Shown: positions 24,401 through 36,000 of the stretch, in pieces | Numbering within the stretch: position 1 is the stretch's first letter | Layout: every line of letters begins with the position of its first letter | NCBI GenBank assembly: GCA_014607495.2 | Contig: CP053159.1 | Coordinates: 3,665,501 to 3,729,500 of the forward strand | Direction: 5' to 3' | DNA length: 64,000 nt | Origin: Carposina sasakii | Taxonomy: Eukaryota; Arthropoda; Insecta; Lepidoptera; Carposinidae | Notes under the pieces: model-generated | Seen by the model: only the letters and a program-made list of their open reading frames with translations | The model's database searches: none | Told to the model about the DNA's origin: nothing | Program-made: the position numbers and the translations under genes

Positions 24401-27291
24401 ATTGATTCTCGCAACTCCTCATCGTGTCTTACTACATGGTGGAGGGTGATTTCATATCCGATGCCCACAGGATAGAGCAAGGGTTGCGTATGCAAAACTC
24501 ATGTAGGTATTGCTTGAGTTTGCGAGGGGTGCGCTTTCATTATTCCACGTCAGATGCAACCCTTGTTAGGGCAGGGTTGACACTATAACGATACTATTTT
24601 ATAATTTTCTTAAACTTTTACGAAAACGACATTGATCTGTTGGAATGAGTAGATATTGAAAATAATGTGGAATAAAGCACTCCATGGTTCCATATTGTCC
24701 CTGTTATAAGTATTTAGACTCACCATACTCGTGCTAAACGGCTGAACCGATTTGGTTAAAATTATTTATGTATCTATCTTTAAATGGGTTTTGATGGACT
24801 CGAAAAAATGGCGACCTGCTAGGTGAACTATGTAGGTAGTGGCAGCCCTTGGGAGCTCTATCTTGTAGCAAGCAACCCCTCGTCGCCGTCGGCGGGCGGT
24901 CACTGCTGTTATCTGCAGATAACATAAACTATAATAACATCCATAACACATTCGCTTGACGTTTAAAGTGACTTTGGTGCTAAACTTTTTTGCTAATTAA
25001 ATAAACCTTTCACTTCCATAACTTCCACAACCTTCTATGGAGTTCCATAGATGCCGTCTTATATTTTGTGTCGACAGGTTGGTTAATGAGAGTTTCTGTT
25101 TGCTAAAATAGTTCTATATAGGGTGCTATTTAATTATTATACTCGTATATCTAAGTCTACGTTCCTTAATTTTAACATAAGACTGGGTATAATGAGATAC
25201 ATATAGACACGGCTGTGTTTCCGAAATGGTTGGTAGCTCGAACTGCAGGATCATAAGGGAGATGTCACAGCCAAGTTTAGCATAGCGGAGACGATAGTGA
25301 TGTTAATGATCAGTGACAAGTTGCTAGCTGATAGCCTAAGACCTAAGAGAATGCCCGAGTTCCTTAGTCGACCCTTGCGACATGGACGGAAGGAGATGCA
25401 CCTGATGGATTCTAGTGAAGCCTCGCATCAGCACGGGAACTATTACGTTGCTATGGATGCATTTTATATCAACCAACTAAATTCATTGTGTCCTGGCCCA
25501 ATGAGTATGATTGGTGGATACTTATCATACGCATTACGTAGCAACAGAGCATGAGAAATCGACATATTGAGAAGTTGTCTTTTTAAGACAACTTTGACAT
25601 TTCAAAAAGTTGACGTTCTGAGAAAGAGACTTTTTAAAAAGTTGTCATTATGACCTGAAACGGCACATCTTTGGGGTTAAGGCCTAAGCTAGTCTGTTTC
25701 ACTTCAGAAACGTCGAGTCCGTCTGACCCCAGAGCAAGCGGCAGAGTTCTACCGCGGCCACTACGGCAAGCAGCACTTCCCTCACCTGGTGGCTCACATG
25801 TCGAGCGGCCCGATTGTGGTGCTGGTCATCGCTGGGAAGAACTGTATCAATCGGTGGCGCACTCTCATGGGGCCGGCTAGGTTGGTAAAACGAAGGATAG
25901 TAAGGTTTACTAACTACGGTGTTGCGCTGTTGACAGCCAAAAGGTCTTTGTAGGAGGCAAATACTAGTTGGTGATTGGTTCATACTGCATTATCTCACCT
26001 CCCCTTTGTCTATGCTTCATGTAAGAATCCTTTTAAGGTTTCTAAGGTCTAGAAGTTTACTATCTTTACACATCGTATTCCCAAAAAGAATTTGCCAGAA
26101 CTGCAAGATCGCGAATGAGATCCTGCAGTCACGTTAATCACTGTCAGTGACAAGTTGCTAGTTCATCGCCTGTAAAAATACTCCTAAATTCCTTAGTCGA
26201 CTCTTACGACATACACGGAAGGTGACGCAGCTGACGTATTGTGTTGTAGTGAAGCCCCGCAGCACAAGAGTTACAAACCTAAAATTTTCAGGAAAATGAA
26301 ATTGGAACGTTTTATCTATTATATGTCAATTGCAAAGGAATATTTCATAGCAACGGGGTTACTGTAATTTTTTTTGCTAGGTCAGTCCATGTACCTATAG
26401 CTATTGTGTTTGACTCACAGAACAGCCTATATTACCTGTTCTGTGGTTCAATTTATACCATAGTACCCAAAGTCAACCTCAAAAAGGTCAACCAGCCCGT
26501 GGTGCACCCTGCTATTTAACGGACGAGACTCTGACGCTATAGCTTACAATACCTATTTAGAATGACTCGGAAACTCATGACCATTCCAGGGTGGTGGAAG
26601 CGCAAGCATACTGGCCAGACAGTCTCCGCGCTTGTTACGGTCGCCGCGCGAAGTACGGGAATTACTTTAATGCTATTCACGGCAGTCAGAACCATAGCGA
26701 GTCGCTAAGAGAGATCCATTTTTTCTTTCCGAACAGTAAGTAGAATCATAGATCCTCTATGGTAGAATCCTGTGGAACTGATTTGTTTTATTCTTAAGTA
26801 CCTACTACCAATCAAAGTAAGTACCTACTTAGGTACCTAGTACCTACCTCAGATTGGATTATAGGATTTAGATATTATCGTATTCCAGCATTTCTTTGCC
26901 GCTTAGCCTCAGAACTTTTTTCTAGGAGCCTTTATCGCCACATTGTCAAAGCTCATAGATTTTGCTTGCGTAACCCCCCTAAAATCTATCTAAATTTGGT
27001 CTCCTATTACGCAATACCTAACCAATATACATACACACCTTAATTACAGTGATAGTCGGCCCCCTCCCTCGTAAATGGCAAGTTACGGACTACATCCAAA
27101 AGCATCTAGCAGAAATTCTCCAACCGGCGCTGACAACCCTAGCTTTGGAGCGGCCAGCCGAGCCGATCCTGTGGTTAGCCGAGTGGCTCCGACTACACAA
27201 CCCGAACGAGCCCGAAGTGACGTCACAGCCCGCGGATAGCGCTGAGGAACAGAAGTGTCAAACGCCGCAGCCTTCTGAAATATCCGTTTGA
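21298..27291 (+). CDS. NME5-like protein: NDP-kinase domain plus Dpy-30 motif (4 exons)
   Basis: Four exons join to 702 nt, giving 233 aa (human NME5 is about 212 aa). Residues about 17-153 form a nucleoside diphosphate kinase fold: the lysine of ERTLAIIKPEA (K24), the FYRGHYG region, SLRACYG, and NAIHGSQ with the histidine that carries phosphate in active family members (H135). Residues about 166-208 form a Dpy-30 dimerisation motif (DYIQKHLAEIL...ERPAEPILWLAEWL). This pairing is diagnostic of NME5, a protein of cilia and sperm flagella linked to radial spokes; enzymatic activity is doubtful in the family even with the histidine present. The start is the first ATG of the frame. It lies head-to-head with the zinc-finger gene and converges on prosaposin. 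Confidence 0.9.
21575..21815 (+). repeat. Repeat pair S7, copy 1
   Basis: Shares GACAGCCAGGCAAA, CTGAACAAGTACC and ATTACTCGCAGGAAATG in order with 24030-24240. Both are in NME5 intron 1, each next to a CAGG-type transposon end. Confidence 0.6.
22256..22505 (+). repeat. SINE-like family S1 copy
   Basis: Near full length, with GCGTGGTGCCGAAGAG, GAGGCGATTAAGGGTTTCC and CAGCAGTGGATTGCAATAGG in family order. Confidence 0.7.
24030..24240 (+). repeat. Repeat pair S7, copy 2
   Basis: Second copy of the 21575-21815 repeat; its left edge abuts TATACAGGGTG, a MITE-like terminus. Confidence 0.6.
25205..25445 (+). repeat. SINE-like family S2 copy (best copy)
   Basis: Contains CAGTGACAAGTTGCTAGCTG, CTTAGTCGACCCTTGCGACA and GGAAGGAGATGCACC. 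Other copies: 26095, 40730, 45785, 46860, 57305(-), 58345(-), 60090(-), 61820 and 62038. It lies in NME5 intron 1. Confidence 0.65.
25708..25880 (+). CDS. NME5 exon 2
   Basis: Residues 48-105 (last codon split). Runs from KRRVRLT to GPA through the NDPK core. The acceptor is CACTTCAG and the donor GTTGGTAA. Confidence 0.88.
26095..26272 (+). repeat. SINE-like family S2 copy
   Basis: Shares AGTGACAAGTTGCTAG, CCTTAGTCGACTCTTACGAC and TAGTGAAGCCCCGCAGCAC with the family; lies in NME5 intron 2. Confidence 0.6.
26462..26572 (+). repeat. Repeat S8, copy 1
   Basis: Shares GTGGTGCACCCTGCTATTTA and TACCTATTTAGAATG with 49362-49470. It ends 18 bp before NME5 exon 3, so part of that acceptor region may be repeat-derived. 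Confidence 0.55.
26590..26735 (+). CDS. NME5 exon 3
   Basis: Residues 105-153, including SLRACYG and the NAIHGSQ catalytic-histidine loop, ending at FFFPN. The acceptor is CATTCCAG and the donor GTAAGTAG. Confidence 0.9.
27050..27291 (+). CDS. NME5 exon 4 (Dpy-30 motif and stop)
   Basis: Residues 154-233. Begins TGATAGTC after TTACAG, completing an ATG codon, then the Dpy-30 helices and a polar Ser/Glu/Gln tail. TGA at 27289-27291. Confidence 0.9.
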
Positions 27292-27753
27292 TAGAAAAAA
27301 AAATGCGGTTTTTTCACAAAACAGCGTCTAACGTTTAAAACTAAACACGGTTGAAGATGACCAGGAGGCAATTCCGCGAAATATAGTGCTGAAATGTGTC
27401 TAATTACGTCACCGTAAAGTAATTATTGCCTCTCACCGAGCTTCTACAACAGTTCCGTTTCGACTTCGTTCCAGCTCGAGACTTTTAGGGAATTGGCCCT
27501 TAGTTTGATCGCAAAATGATTTACGGTATTATTAAAAAACAGCGTGTAAAGTTAACACCTTTTATCGTTTAAGGTGACAGTTAAATGTAACATCTGTTAG
27601 TTAGACTATGTTTAGCTCGAACAATGTCTAACGATTTTTGTTGGTGACATCATGGTGAATCATTGCTCGTTTACTATATACAAAATTGAAATGTTACTGT
27701 ATAGGTACAATGAATGATTTAATTTATTTGAAGACGATTATTGGACCCATTTA

Positions 27754-27904
27754 TGCAAAAAGGAACCAATCTACATACGCCTAAATTAAAATAAGGACGT
27801 ATTAAAATGAGTCCACTATCGCGATATATCGGCCGGGTAAAGATCAAAATTATGTGAAAATTTTGACACAGTTTTGTCATTGTGTAGATTGGTTCCTTTT
27901 GGCA
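27754..27904. repeat. Inverted repeat (22-bp arms) between convergent genes
   Basis: TGCAAAAAGGAACCAATCTA at 27754 is matched in inverted form by the arm at 27883-27904 with one mismatch. It would be transcribed in the NME5 3' UTR. Could be a small MITE. Confidence 0.5.
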
Positions 27905-27985
27905 TTCCTAAAAGTCTTTTTTGACCTATAAGTACGTTAGTTTTGTTTTATTAGTCAGTTACAAGCTGTATTCTAATTTGTTAAA

Positions 27986-27991
27986 AATAAA
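27986..27991 (+). promoter_or_regulatory. Candidate polyadenylation signal of NME5
   Basis: AATAAA is the first good plus-strand signal I see after the NME5 stop, about 700 bp on. It lies close to the prosaposin signals on the other strand. Confidence 0.4.
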
Positions 27992-28009
27992 ACTAAACTA
28001 TACATTTTT

Positions 28010-28019
28010 TTTATTTATT
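28010..28019 (-). promoter_or_regulatory. Candidate polyadenylation signals of prosaposin
   Basis: Two overlapping minus-strand AATAAA motifs. If used, the prosaposin 3' UTR is about 1.85 kb. An ATTAAA near 29671 (minus strand) would give a much shorter one. Confidence 0.4.
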
Positions 28020-28815
28020 TATAAGAAATAGATTACAATGTAGTTATCACAGGCAGGCGTGAGTAACTATTGCATTATCTTGAAATGCTGCGACAACTCG
28101 AGTGTATCATTATGAGAGATAAAAAAAAAAAACGATTAAGACAAAATTAATAGAGAAATAAAATGAACCTTTACTTATTGTATACTATCATTATGTTACA
28201 CACATATTTTAGATACAACGGCAAAATAAAACCTAAATATGGGATAGGTAAGAGTTCAACATAGTACTTTATTCGTTAAACTGTCTAAGGAACTTAAATT
28301 TTATACAAGAATAATTCGTAATGTAGGAAGAAATATCGTACGTAAGAAAACGTATTATGAGAGAGTTAAAAATCACAAAAAAATAACTTTGACTGTCACT
28401 CTCTTGTTATCAATTTATTTAAGGTAACAATTTTTTTGCACTTCAAAGTTATTACAATAAGATACAATAGTAGAAATTGAACTCATACTATCCCATCCCA
28501 ACCTTAAAACTTAAGATGTACGTACACTAAACAAAACTTTGAAACAATAATAAGTACACTTTCCATAAGCTTAAATTCAGAAAATAATTATAATAAAGCT
28601 TAATTAATTTTCTTAGTTTGCAAAGTTACGCTTAAAAAATCGCGAAAACAATTTTAATAATAAAAAAATTAGTCACAATATTTTTGCAGATCAAGCCCTA
28701 ATTATTCAGTAATTAGTTTTGGTATTTCATGACTTAACACTAATGGAGATTACGTTACAACATGATGGCGCTTACTGAAGCGTCTGAAACAAAGAACAAA
28801 TAAATTGGTATTAAA

Positions 28816-29150
28816 CAGGCTGATTTTTGGTCGTCAACGTTCCCGAAAACTACGGAATCTCCTCATCATCACGATCATTTTTCTCCATGGAAGCATACCT
28901 GGGAAGTGTCTGGTTTCCAAAATACGAGTATTAGGTTCCAAAGTTGAGTAAATAGACTGCGTTCTTCTGCATAAATGCACATAGACGCATGTGCATTTAT
29001 GCAGAAGAACGCAGTCTCAACTTACTCAAGTTTGGACCCTAATATCTTGGGAAGCAGATACTTCCCAGGTATGCTTCCATGGAGAAAAATGATCGTGATG
29101 ATGAGGAGATTCCGTAGTTTCCGGAAACGTTGACGACCAAAAATCACCTG
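28816..29150. mobile_element. Palindromic (foldback) MITE, 335 bp
   Basis: The two halves are near-perfect inverted copies meeting at about 28983 in GCACATAGACGCATGTGC. Each half matches one end of the MITE at 41599-41982, from CAGG..TGATTTTTGG to AAATGCACATAGACGC. It therefore looks like an inverted duplication of one MITE half. It lies in the probable prosaposin 3' UTR. Confidence 0.75.
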
Positions 29151-29308
29151 TATGTGTATACTGTTGGTGTGTCTTAATAAATAAATAAATAATTTATGCA
29201 GTTTGAAGTGCATGCACAGCACATATTAATATGGATAAAATAATAAAGATAGCAATTTTTCAGCATAGAGAATCAAAGGGCCACACTTTAACAACTCTAT
29301 GATCCATC

Positions 29309-29474
29309 CTTCTAATATTACAAATGCAAAAGTTTGTGAGGGCGTATGTTTGTTACTTCACACAAAAACCACTGAACAGATTTTGGTGAAATTTATCAGG
29401 TACATAGTTTAAACATCATAATAACACATAGGCTATAAAGTTCACTCGGAAGAAGTCTCGGTCAGCCGCTAGTA
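29309..29474. repeat. Interspersed repeat, family S5 superfamily
   Basis: Contains a 'CACAAAAACCACTGAACAGA' type motif, followed by GTGAAATTTATCAGGTACA and GCTAGT near its end. Related pieces are at 48428-48500, 56170-56270 and 59703-59880. Confidence 0.45.
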
Positions 29475-29859
29475 CATAGTTCAATAATGAATATTCGAAC
29501 ACTCCATAACACATTGACCTAGTCCCACACAAAGATCCCTAAGGTCTTAAATAACGGTATATAAATACATAGATGAGTATAGAAACATCCATGACTCATT
29601 CTGCCCCCTTAATTACATTTACAGTAAGTCGAAAACTTTGAAGTGTGGGAAATAGCTATTTTGTGTCAATTCTTTAATATTGATGTATCACACTTACCGA
29701 TTAAGCGAACCGTATTTTTGTTAATATTAGGGCTATAAACAAGTAACAAATAGACATCTGTAGATCACGCTGCAGTGAAAAAAGTCATACCAACAGCAAC
29801 TCGACTTACTGTAATTATAATAACGGGGGCAGCATTAGTAACATACTCGTACGTACGCA

Positions 29860-30000
29860 TCAGTTCCCGTCGTCGTACATACGCACATAGGCGGCGTGGC
29901 TGTCGGCACACATTCCTATCTTGCCGCACACCTGCTTAGCGCCGTAGTTCTCCACTAGATGGATCACACTGTCTCCGTAGATCTCCATCATTGTGTGGCA
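29860..30000 (-). CDS. Prosaposin exon 19 (SapB-8 end and stop)
   Basis: Starts CHTMMEIYG, closes with CGKIGMCAD, and has a short tail to TGA. The acceptor is TATGCCAG. Confidence 0.9.
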   Translation of the reverse strand, partial: CHTMMEIYGDSVIHLVENYGAKQVCGKIGMCADSHAAYVRMYDDGN

Positions 30001-33000
30001 CTGGCATAGAAAACTCATCATCATCGTTTTAGATATAACCCTTTTTATTAACAAAACAATTTGTTCAAGTTAAATGTTGCCTAAAGACAGATAAATAAAT
30101 ATCCACAAACTAAACAGCACATTTACCTAGTCACACAGTCCATGCTAAGATCTTGTCGTAGGTGCTAAGCAACGGTACCTATATATAAATAGATACATAG
30201 ATAGATATATTTAGAAACATCGATGACTCGCAAGCAAAGATATTCATCATTATCAAGATTAGCACCTATCGGGATTCGAACCCAGGTCTTATATGTCAAT
30301 ACCAACTACGAATACATACATTTTGCTGTCGAATGTCATTTTAAAAAGTGTGTGACTTGCGATAGTTTTGTAAAATTGGGATAATGATAACGGTTGAATT
30401 TTAGTTGACATTTAATGCTATCAGAATTAACCATCAAAATCATCAAAAAAATCATACTTAACTGTAAAATTACAGTTTGATTTAGTGTCCAAATGTGGTA
30501 GCAATAGGCCTTCAAAGGTGGGCGGGCAAGTCCATGTTTAAAATGTGAAATTAATTTAAAATTACAACATCACATGACCACCTGCATAATTTACAGCAAC
30601 TTTTGTTTTGTGACCATATTTATAAACGCAACATTTAATATAGCTGTCGGACCAAAGTTCTTTAACAAGCATATAAGTTACTTAGGCGTGACGTTATAAA
30701 TACAATCGCCGTTTGTATGGAAGCATTTTTGGGCAAGTCTAAAATTGTGATTTAAAAATTGTTATAACTCTGAAAGTTTTCATGCTAGCGAATTTTTCTT
30801 TCGCAAATGTTTCTTTTATTTTATGATCTTTCAATATAAATATAATCATCCCTATTGCTTCTGTACCTATACATATAGGTACATATATCTCGTAGACACT
30901 GCCACTTACCCTATCAGAGTACTTAGCAGGCAGCAATGCGCAGGATTTCTCGACGATATGCACAATGTTGTGGTCAACGCGGTCGTTGTTCAGGACCTTC
31001 TTGACGGCCATTACTACGGTCTCGCAAACCGCACAGTCGAGAATCTCGGCTGCTAAAACAACAGTTACTAGTCTTTATAATGTCTTTTTATAAGTCAAAC
31101 ACTGATTATGGACACTAGGTGAAGAAAATGGCATGGAATAGGTACTTAGACCGATAGTAAGGTGCAATAGGCATGATAACTGTGTTTGATTTTAAATATT
31201 ATTTTGTGCCTACCAGAATGGGGCATGATTTTCTGACAACTATTAAAAGTAAAAAAACTAGTACAAATCGCCTGGATAGATGGCGTGAGCGCATCACCAT
31301 CCCAAAATTCTGCATGGAGATGAAGGAGGAGGGGGAGCTAGGTAGGAGATGCAGGTAACGCCATCTATTTTTGACAGTTAAACTTGTCAAAAAATCCCTC
31401 ATTGATTATTAAAATCAAACCTTGTCTAAATCAGGTAGAAATAGGCTTTCAAAGTTGTGTGGGCAAGTCTATTATTAAAATTAATTTAAAACTTAGTTGT
31501 CAACACCACCCGATTACTTGCAATATATAATTTTAGAGCAACTTTATTTTACGTTGCCATATTTACAAACGCCACATTTCACATTGCTTTCGAGCAAAAT
31601 CTCTTGACAGACCGTAACAAATATATATAAAAACTAGCTGACCCGGCAAACGTTGTTTTGCCATGTAAAAGGGGTTGATCCTAGAGGGGTGAAAATTCAT
31701 GATTGTATGTATTTTTGTATGCTGTATCATAAAAAAATAAAAACAAAAAAAAAATTCAAAAAAAAAAAAATATTTAGGGGTGGACCACCTTTACATTTAG
31801 GGGGATGAAAAATAGATGTCCTATTCTCCACCCTAACCGATATGCATGCTAAGATTAACGAAAATCGGTCGAGCCGTTTCGGAGGAGTTTAACTTCTAAC
31901 ACCGTGACACGAGAATTTTATATATTAGAAGATTAGAAGCAGATGATAATCAGCAAAAAAGTTGTGTACCATATACCTAAGAATCACGGTTTCTGGAGAA
32001 CTTATAATTCTATGGCTCTGTCGAATAACATAAGATAAAGATAAAAGAAATTTATTCTGTAACACAGTACACCAACAACATTACACAGTAAAATAGATAC
32101 ATATATAGGAAATTGAAAGTACATAAGTAAATTTATGAGATGTGAAACGCTGTCGCGTACGTGGACATAGAAGTCATATTACGCTCAAAATTTGCTACAA
32201 ACAAGTTTTTTAAACCTGATTTTCAGCACAGGGCTTAGATGGGTAGGGTGACGCACGAGGAATTACTCATTTAATTTAAAAACTACAAGCTTACCTTTAA
32301 CCGCATTAAGCCCGGTGGGCGAGCACAGCTTCAGTTCCTGGCAGACCTGGTCCGGCTCCAACTCCTGGGCCAGCAGACTGATGACCAGGTCTGCGTACTT
32401 CTGTACAAACTGGTCACACTCCGAGCGGACCGACTTGGGCATGCGCGTGCACACGTTGTGGACTATCTTCTTGATCTCATCCTGGGAATGCCGTGTTGAG
32501 GTTATGTAATGCTGGTTTATACACTATTCTTTCTATCGTCTAATCCAGGGATTCTCAAACTTTTTTTTTTCTAATAGGCCCCTTTCAAAAGTTAACTAGT
32601 TCTGGTAGACCCACTACAGGCCTACACCACATACGACTTAATAGTGAACCTCAATTTTTTCACGCCAGCGTAGAACTCCATCGAGTCTCCTGTGGACCAC
32701 TTTGGGAACCCCTGATCTAATCGGTGTCGCTATCGATAGGATTTGTTAGAACTGACAGTTTGTGCGTGTCTACAACAACCGCACACGGTCAGTCGGTAAG
32801 CATGAACCTATATACGCGCCGCCGCAATGATAGCGTTATTGTTGCGGCCAGCTCCCGTTTCAGCGGGTCCGGCCGGGGAAAGGATCCCCGGGGTGACGAA
32901 CGCGGTAGAAATTCTCTACGATTTCTTCTAACATTTTATCTAGTTTGTCCCTTGACTGACCTCTTTTGCGCCCTATATTTATTTCAAAATAAACATTACA

Positions 33001-36000
33001 TACATGTGTTATACATTGTTAAAAAGGTCTTAATTAGCTCTATCTAATTATATAAGAATCTTATTTTTAAGTTTAAACAATAAAAAGTTGTCAAAGGAGA
33101 AAAGTCAAAAATCTTACCAATTTTACCGACTTGCTAAGTTTAGCCCTTAATAAAAACTAATTTATACAATCTATATACATGAATTATATATCACTAGAAA
33201 GGGCATAAACTGAACTCTAATAAGAAATAATCAGATTCATTCTAGTTGGAATAGTCTCGAAGCTACTGTGAGCACAAGTTCAAAATCTTAATAAACTATG
33301 AAATCGCAAATATCTACTAAAGTAATTATTCAATCTACTTAAAAATACTCTTAATGTGCTCAGAATAGCTACCTACACCTAATAAAACTCAAAGGGATAA
33401 GAAATAAGTCAGACACAAAACAACCCTACCTAGTACAAACTTAATGTTAGCGCTATACCTAACATGTATTGCAAACTCTTTATTCAAATATTAACCTTAT
33501 CTATATGTACATAACATCGAATCATTTAATTTGGGTAGGTTTCATGTCTTCGTCGCCGACATTCTCCCCCTCGTGCAGAGCACCAACTCCCGGCTCCGGC
33601 GACGACTCCACCGGCACCACCAGGATGATTTTTGAATGCGGGCGACGCAGTACTCCTCCGGGCGTCGCGACATCGACGACTCTCGTTCTCCCATCAGGTC
33701 CAGGGTAGACTTGGGTGATTCTTCCTCTCGGCCAGGTGCAGCGTGGTAGTGTGTGATCCACCACCAGCACGATGTCTCCACAACGCAGGTCCCTTGTTGC
33801 TGCTCGTCCATCAATCTTTCTGGGCAGCAACGTCGGCAGGTACTCCTTGATCCATCTGCTCCAGAAGTGGTCGACCATGCGTTGTGTGCTCTTCCATGTG
33901 CTCCGTCCTGCCATATCTTGATCGGTGAAGGCGCCCACCCTAGGCGCTCCGCAGGATCTCCCAATCAGGAAATGATTGGGAGTGAGAGCTTCTTCACTGG
34001 CGTTCTCGTCCAAGTCTGTCAAGGGTCTTGAGTTGACGATATGTTCTGCTTCTACCAGCAGCGTGTGTAGTACTTCTTCTCTCGGGGTCTTCTCGTTCAG
34101 GGTCGCTGCAAGGGCTGTTTTCACGGAACGGACCATTCTTTCCCAGGCTCCGCCCATGTTCGGTGCGCCTGGTGGTATGAATTTCCACCGGACGCCAATC
34201 TTCTCTGCTTCGGTCGCTAGAGTGTCTTCTTTCTTCAATTCCTCTATGGCCTCTTGCAGTTCTCTCTTCGCCCCGACGAAGTTGGTCCCGTTGTCGCTAA
34301 ACAACACGCTGGGCATTCCTCTTCGTGCAGCCATTCGTCGGAGAGCCAGTATCATTGAGTCGGTTGATAGAGAGGTAGCCAACTCAATGTGTACCGCTCT
34401 TGTGGTGAGGCATGTGAATAGAGCCCCCCACCTCTTCTCATGTCTTCTTCCGATCGTCACAATCATTGGGCCGAAGTAGTCCACCGCAGCACACGTAAAG
34501 GGGTGTGCTCCATGTCGCAGTCGTTCTTCTGGCAGATCTCCCGTCGGCACCGGTTGTGGTATCGTCTTCTTGACCCTGCACCATTGACAGTGATGCAGAG
34601 TCCATTTAACCGCAGATCGTAGTCCCAGAATCCAGTACCGCTGTCTTAACTCGTTGATGACCGTCGCGTGGTTCCCATGGTTGAACCTCTCGTGGTAGTG
34701 CTGGATCAGCAACTTCGTGACGTAATTCTTCCCATCCAATACAACTGGTCTTTTGAAGTTGCGATCAATGTTCTGTGCCGCGTCGATTCTTCCTCGTAGA
34801 TGTAGTAGACCATTCTCTTCTATGACATCCAACTTCTTCAATTTACTACTTCTGTCTAGAGGTTTCGATCTTCGCAGGCAGGTCATCTCCTCTTCAAAAC
34901 AATCTCTCTGGCTTCTTTGTAGTAGAAGCTTTTCTGCTTGCTCTAAGTACGTGGCTTCTAGAGGTATAAAGCGACGTACTTCTTTGCTCTTCTTCACGGT
35001 AACTGGTCTTGCAGGGACATTCTTCTTCTTCCTGTTGACTTTCCACGAGGTGTCGTCTTTTTCTCTCTTCCTCGCAGCGTGGACTCGATTCTTCTTTCTG
35101 CACATGTCAATGAACTGCAAAACTCTGGCAGTTGCTCTCCATAATCTTGTCCAGCTGGAGAACCTCAGTGGATCAGGAGTCATCATCTTCGGGCCAGCGA
35201 TTGCAGCAACTACTGTATTCCTTTCTTCCCCAGTAGGCTTCGTCTTGAAGGATCTGGGAGCTGGCCATTCTTCTTCTTTTCTCTGAAGAAACTCGGGGCC
35301 TGTGAACCATCTGTGCGCCTGGTTGAAGTTCTCAGGAATCTCTCGCGTCGCATCATCTGCCGGATTTTGTGCCGTGGGAATCCAACGCCACTCTTGAGGC
35401 TTCGTTGTCTCTTCTATTTCCGCCAGGCGATGTGCGACGTAAGGCTTGAATGTCCTGGGGTCCGACTTAATCCAGGACAGTACAGTGCTGGAGTCGGTCC
35501 AGAAGGTCTTCCTCTTCGTCTTCAGGTCCAACTCCTTCTCGACTGAGTAAGCCAATCTGCTTCCCAGTAACGCCGCCTGCAGCTCCAGCCGAGGAATCGA
35601 TATCGGCTTCAGCGGCGTCACCCTCGCCTTTCCAGCCAACAGAGACACCAGTATCTTGCCATCTTCATTCTTCGTACGCCAATACACGGCGGCAGCGTAT
35701 GCTGTCTCGCTGGCATCTGTGAAGACGTGCAGCTCTCCCTCAGTGTTGGTCGGAGATATGCATCTTGGAATATGCAGATCTCGCAGCAGCTGTAGGTTCT
35801 TCATATACTTCTTCCAGGTTTCACAGGCTTCTTCAGTTATCTCTTCATCCCATCCAACCCCGCTTCTCCAGACATCTTGCATCAGTTTCTTCCCTTGTAT
35901 CAGTACTGGAGAGACTAATCCCATGGGGTCGAATGTTGACATGATCGCGCTGGTGATTTCTCTCTTCGTCGGAGTTCTGGCCTCGTTAATAACATCTTCT

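Noticed and set aside
25297..25554. 85-codon plus-strand frame
   Set aside because: It lies across an S2 SINE-like repeat.
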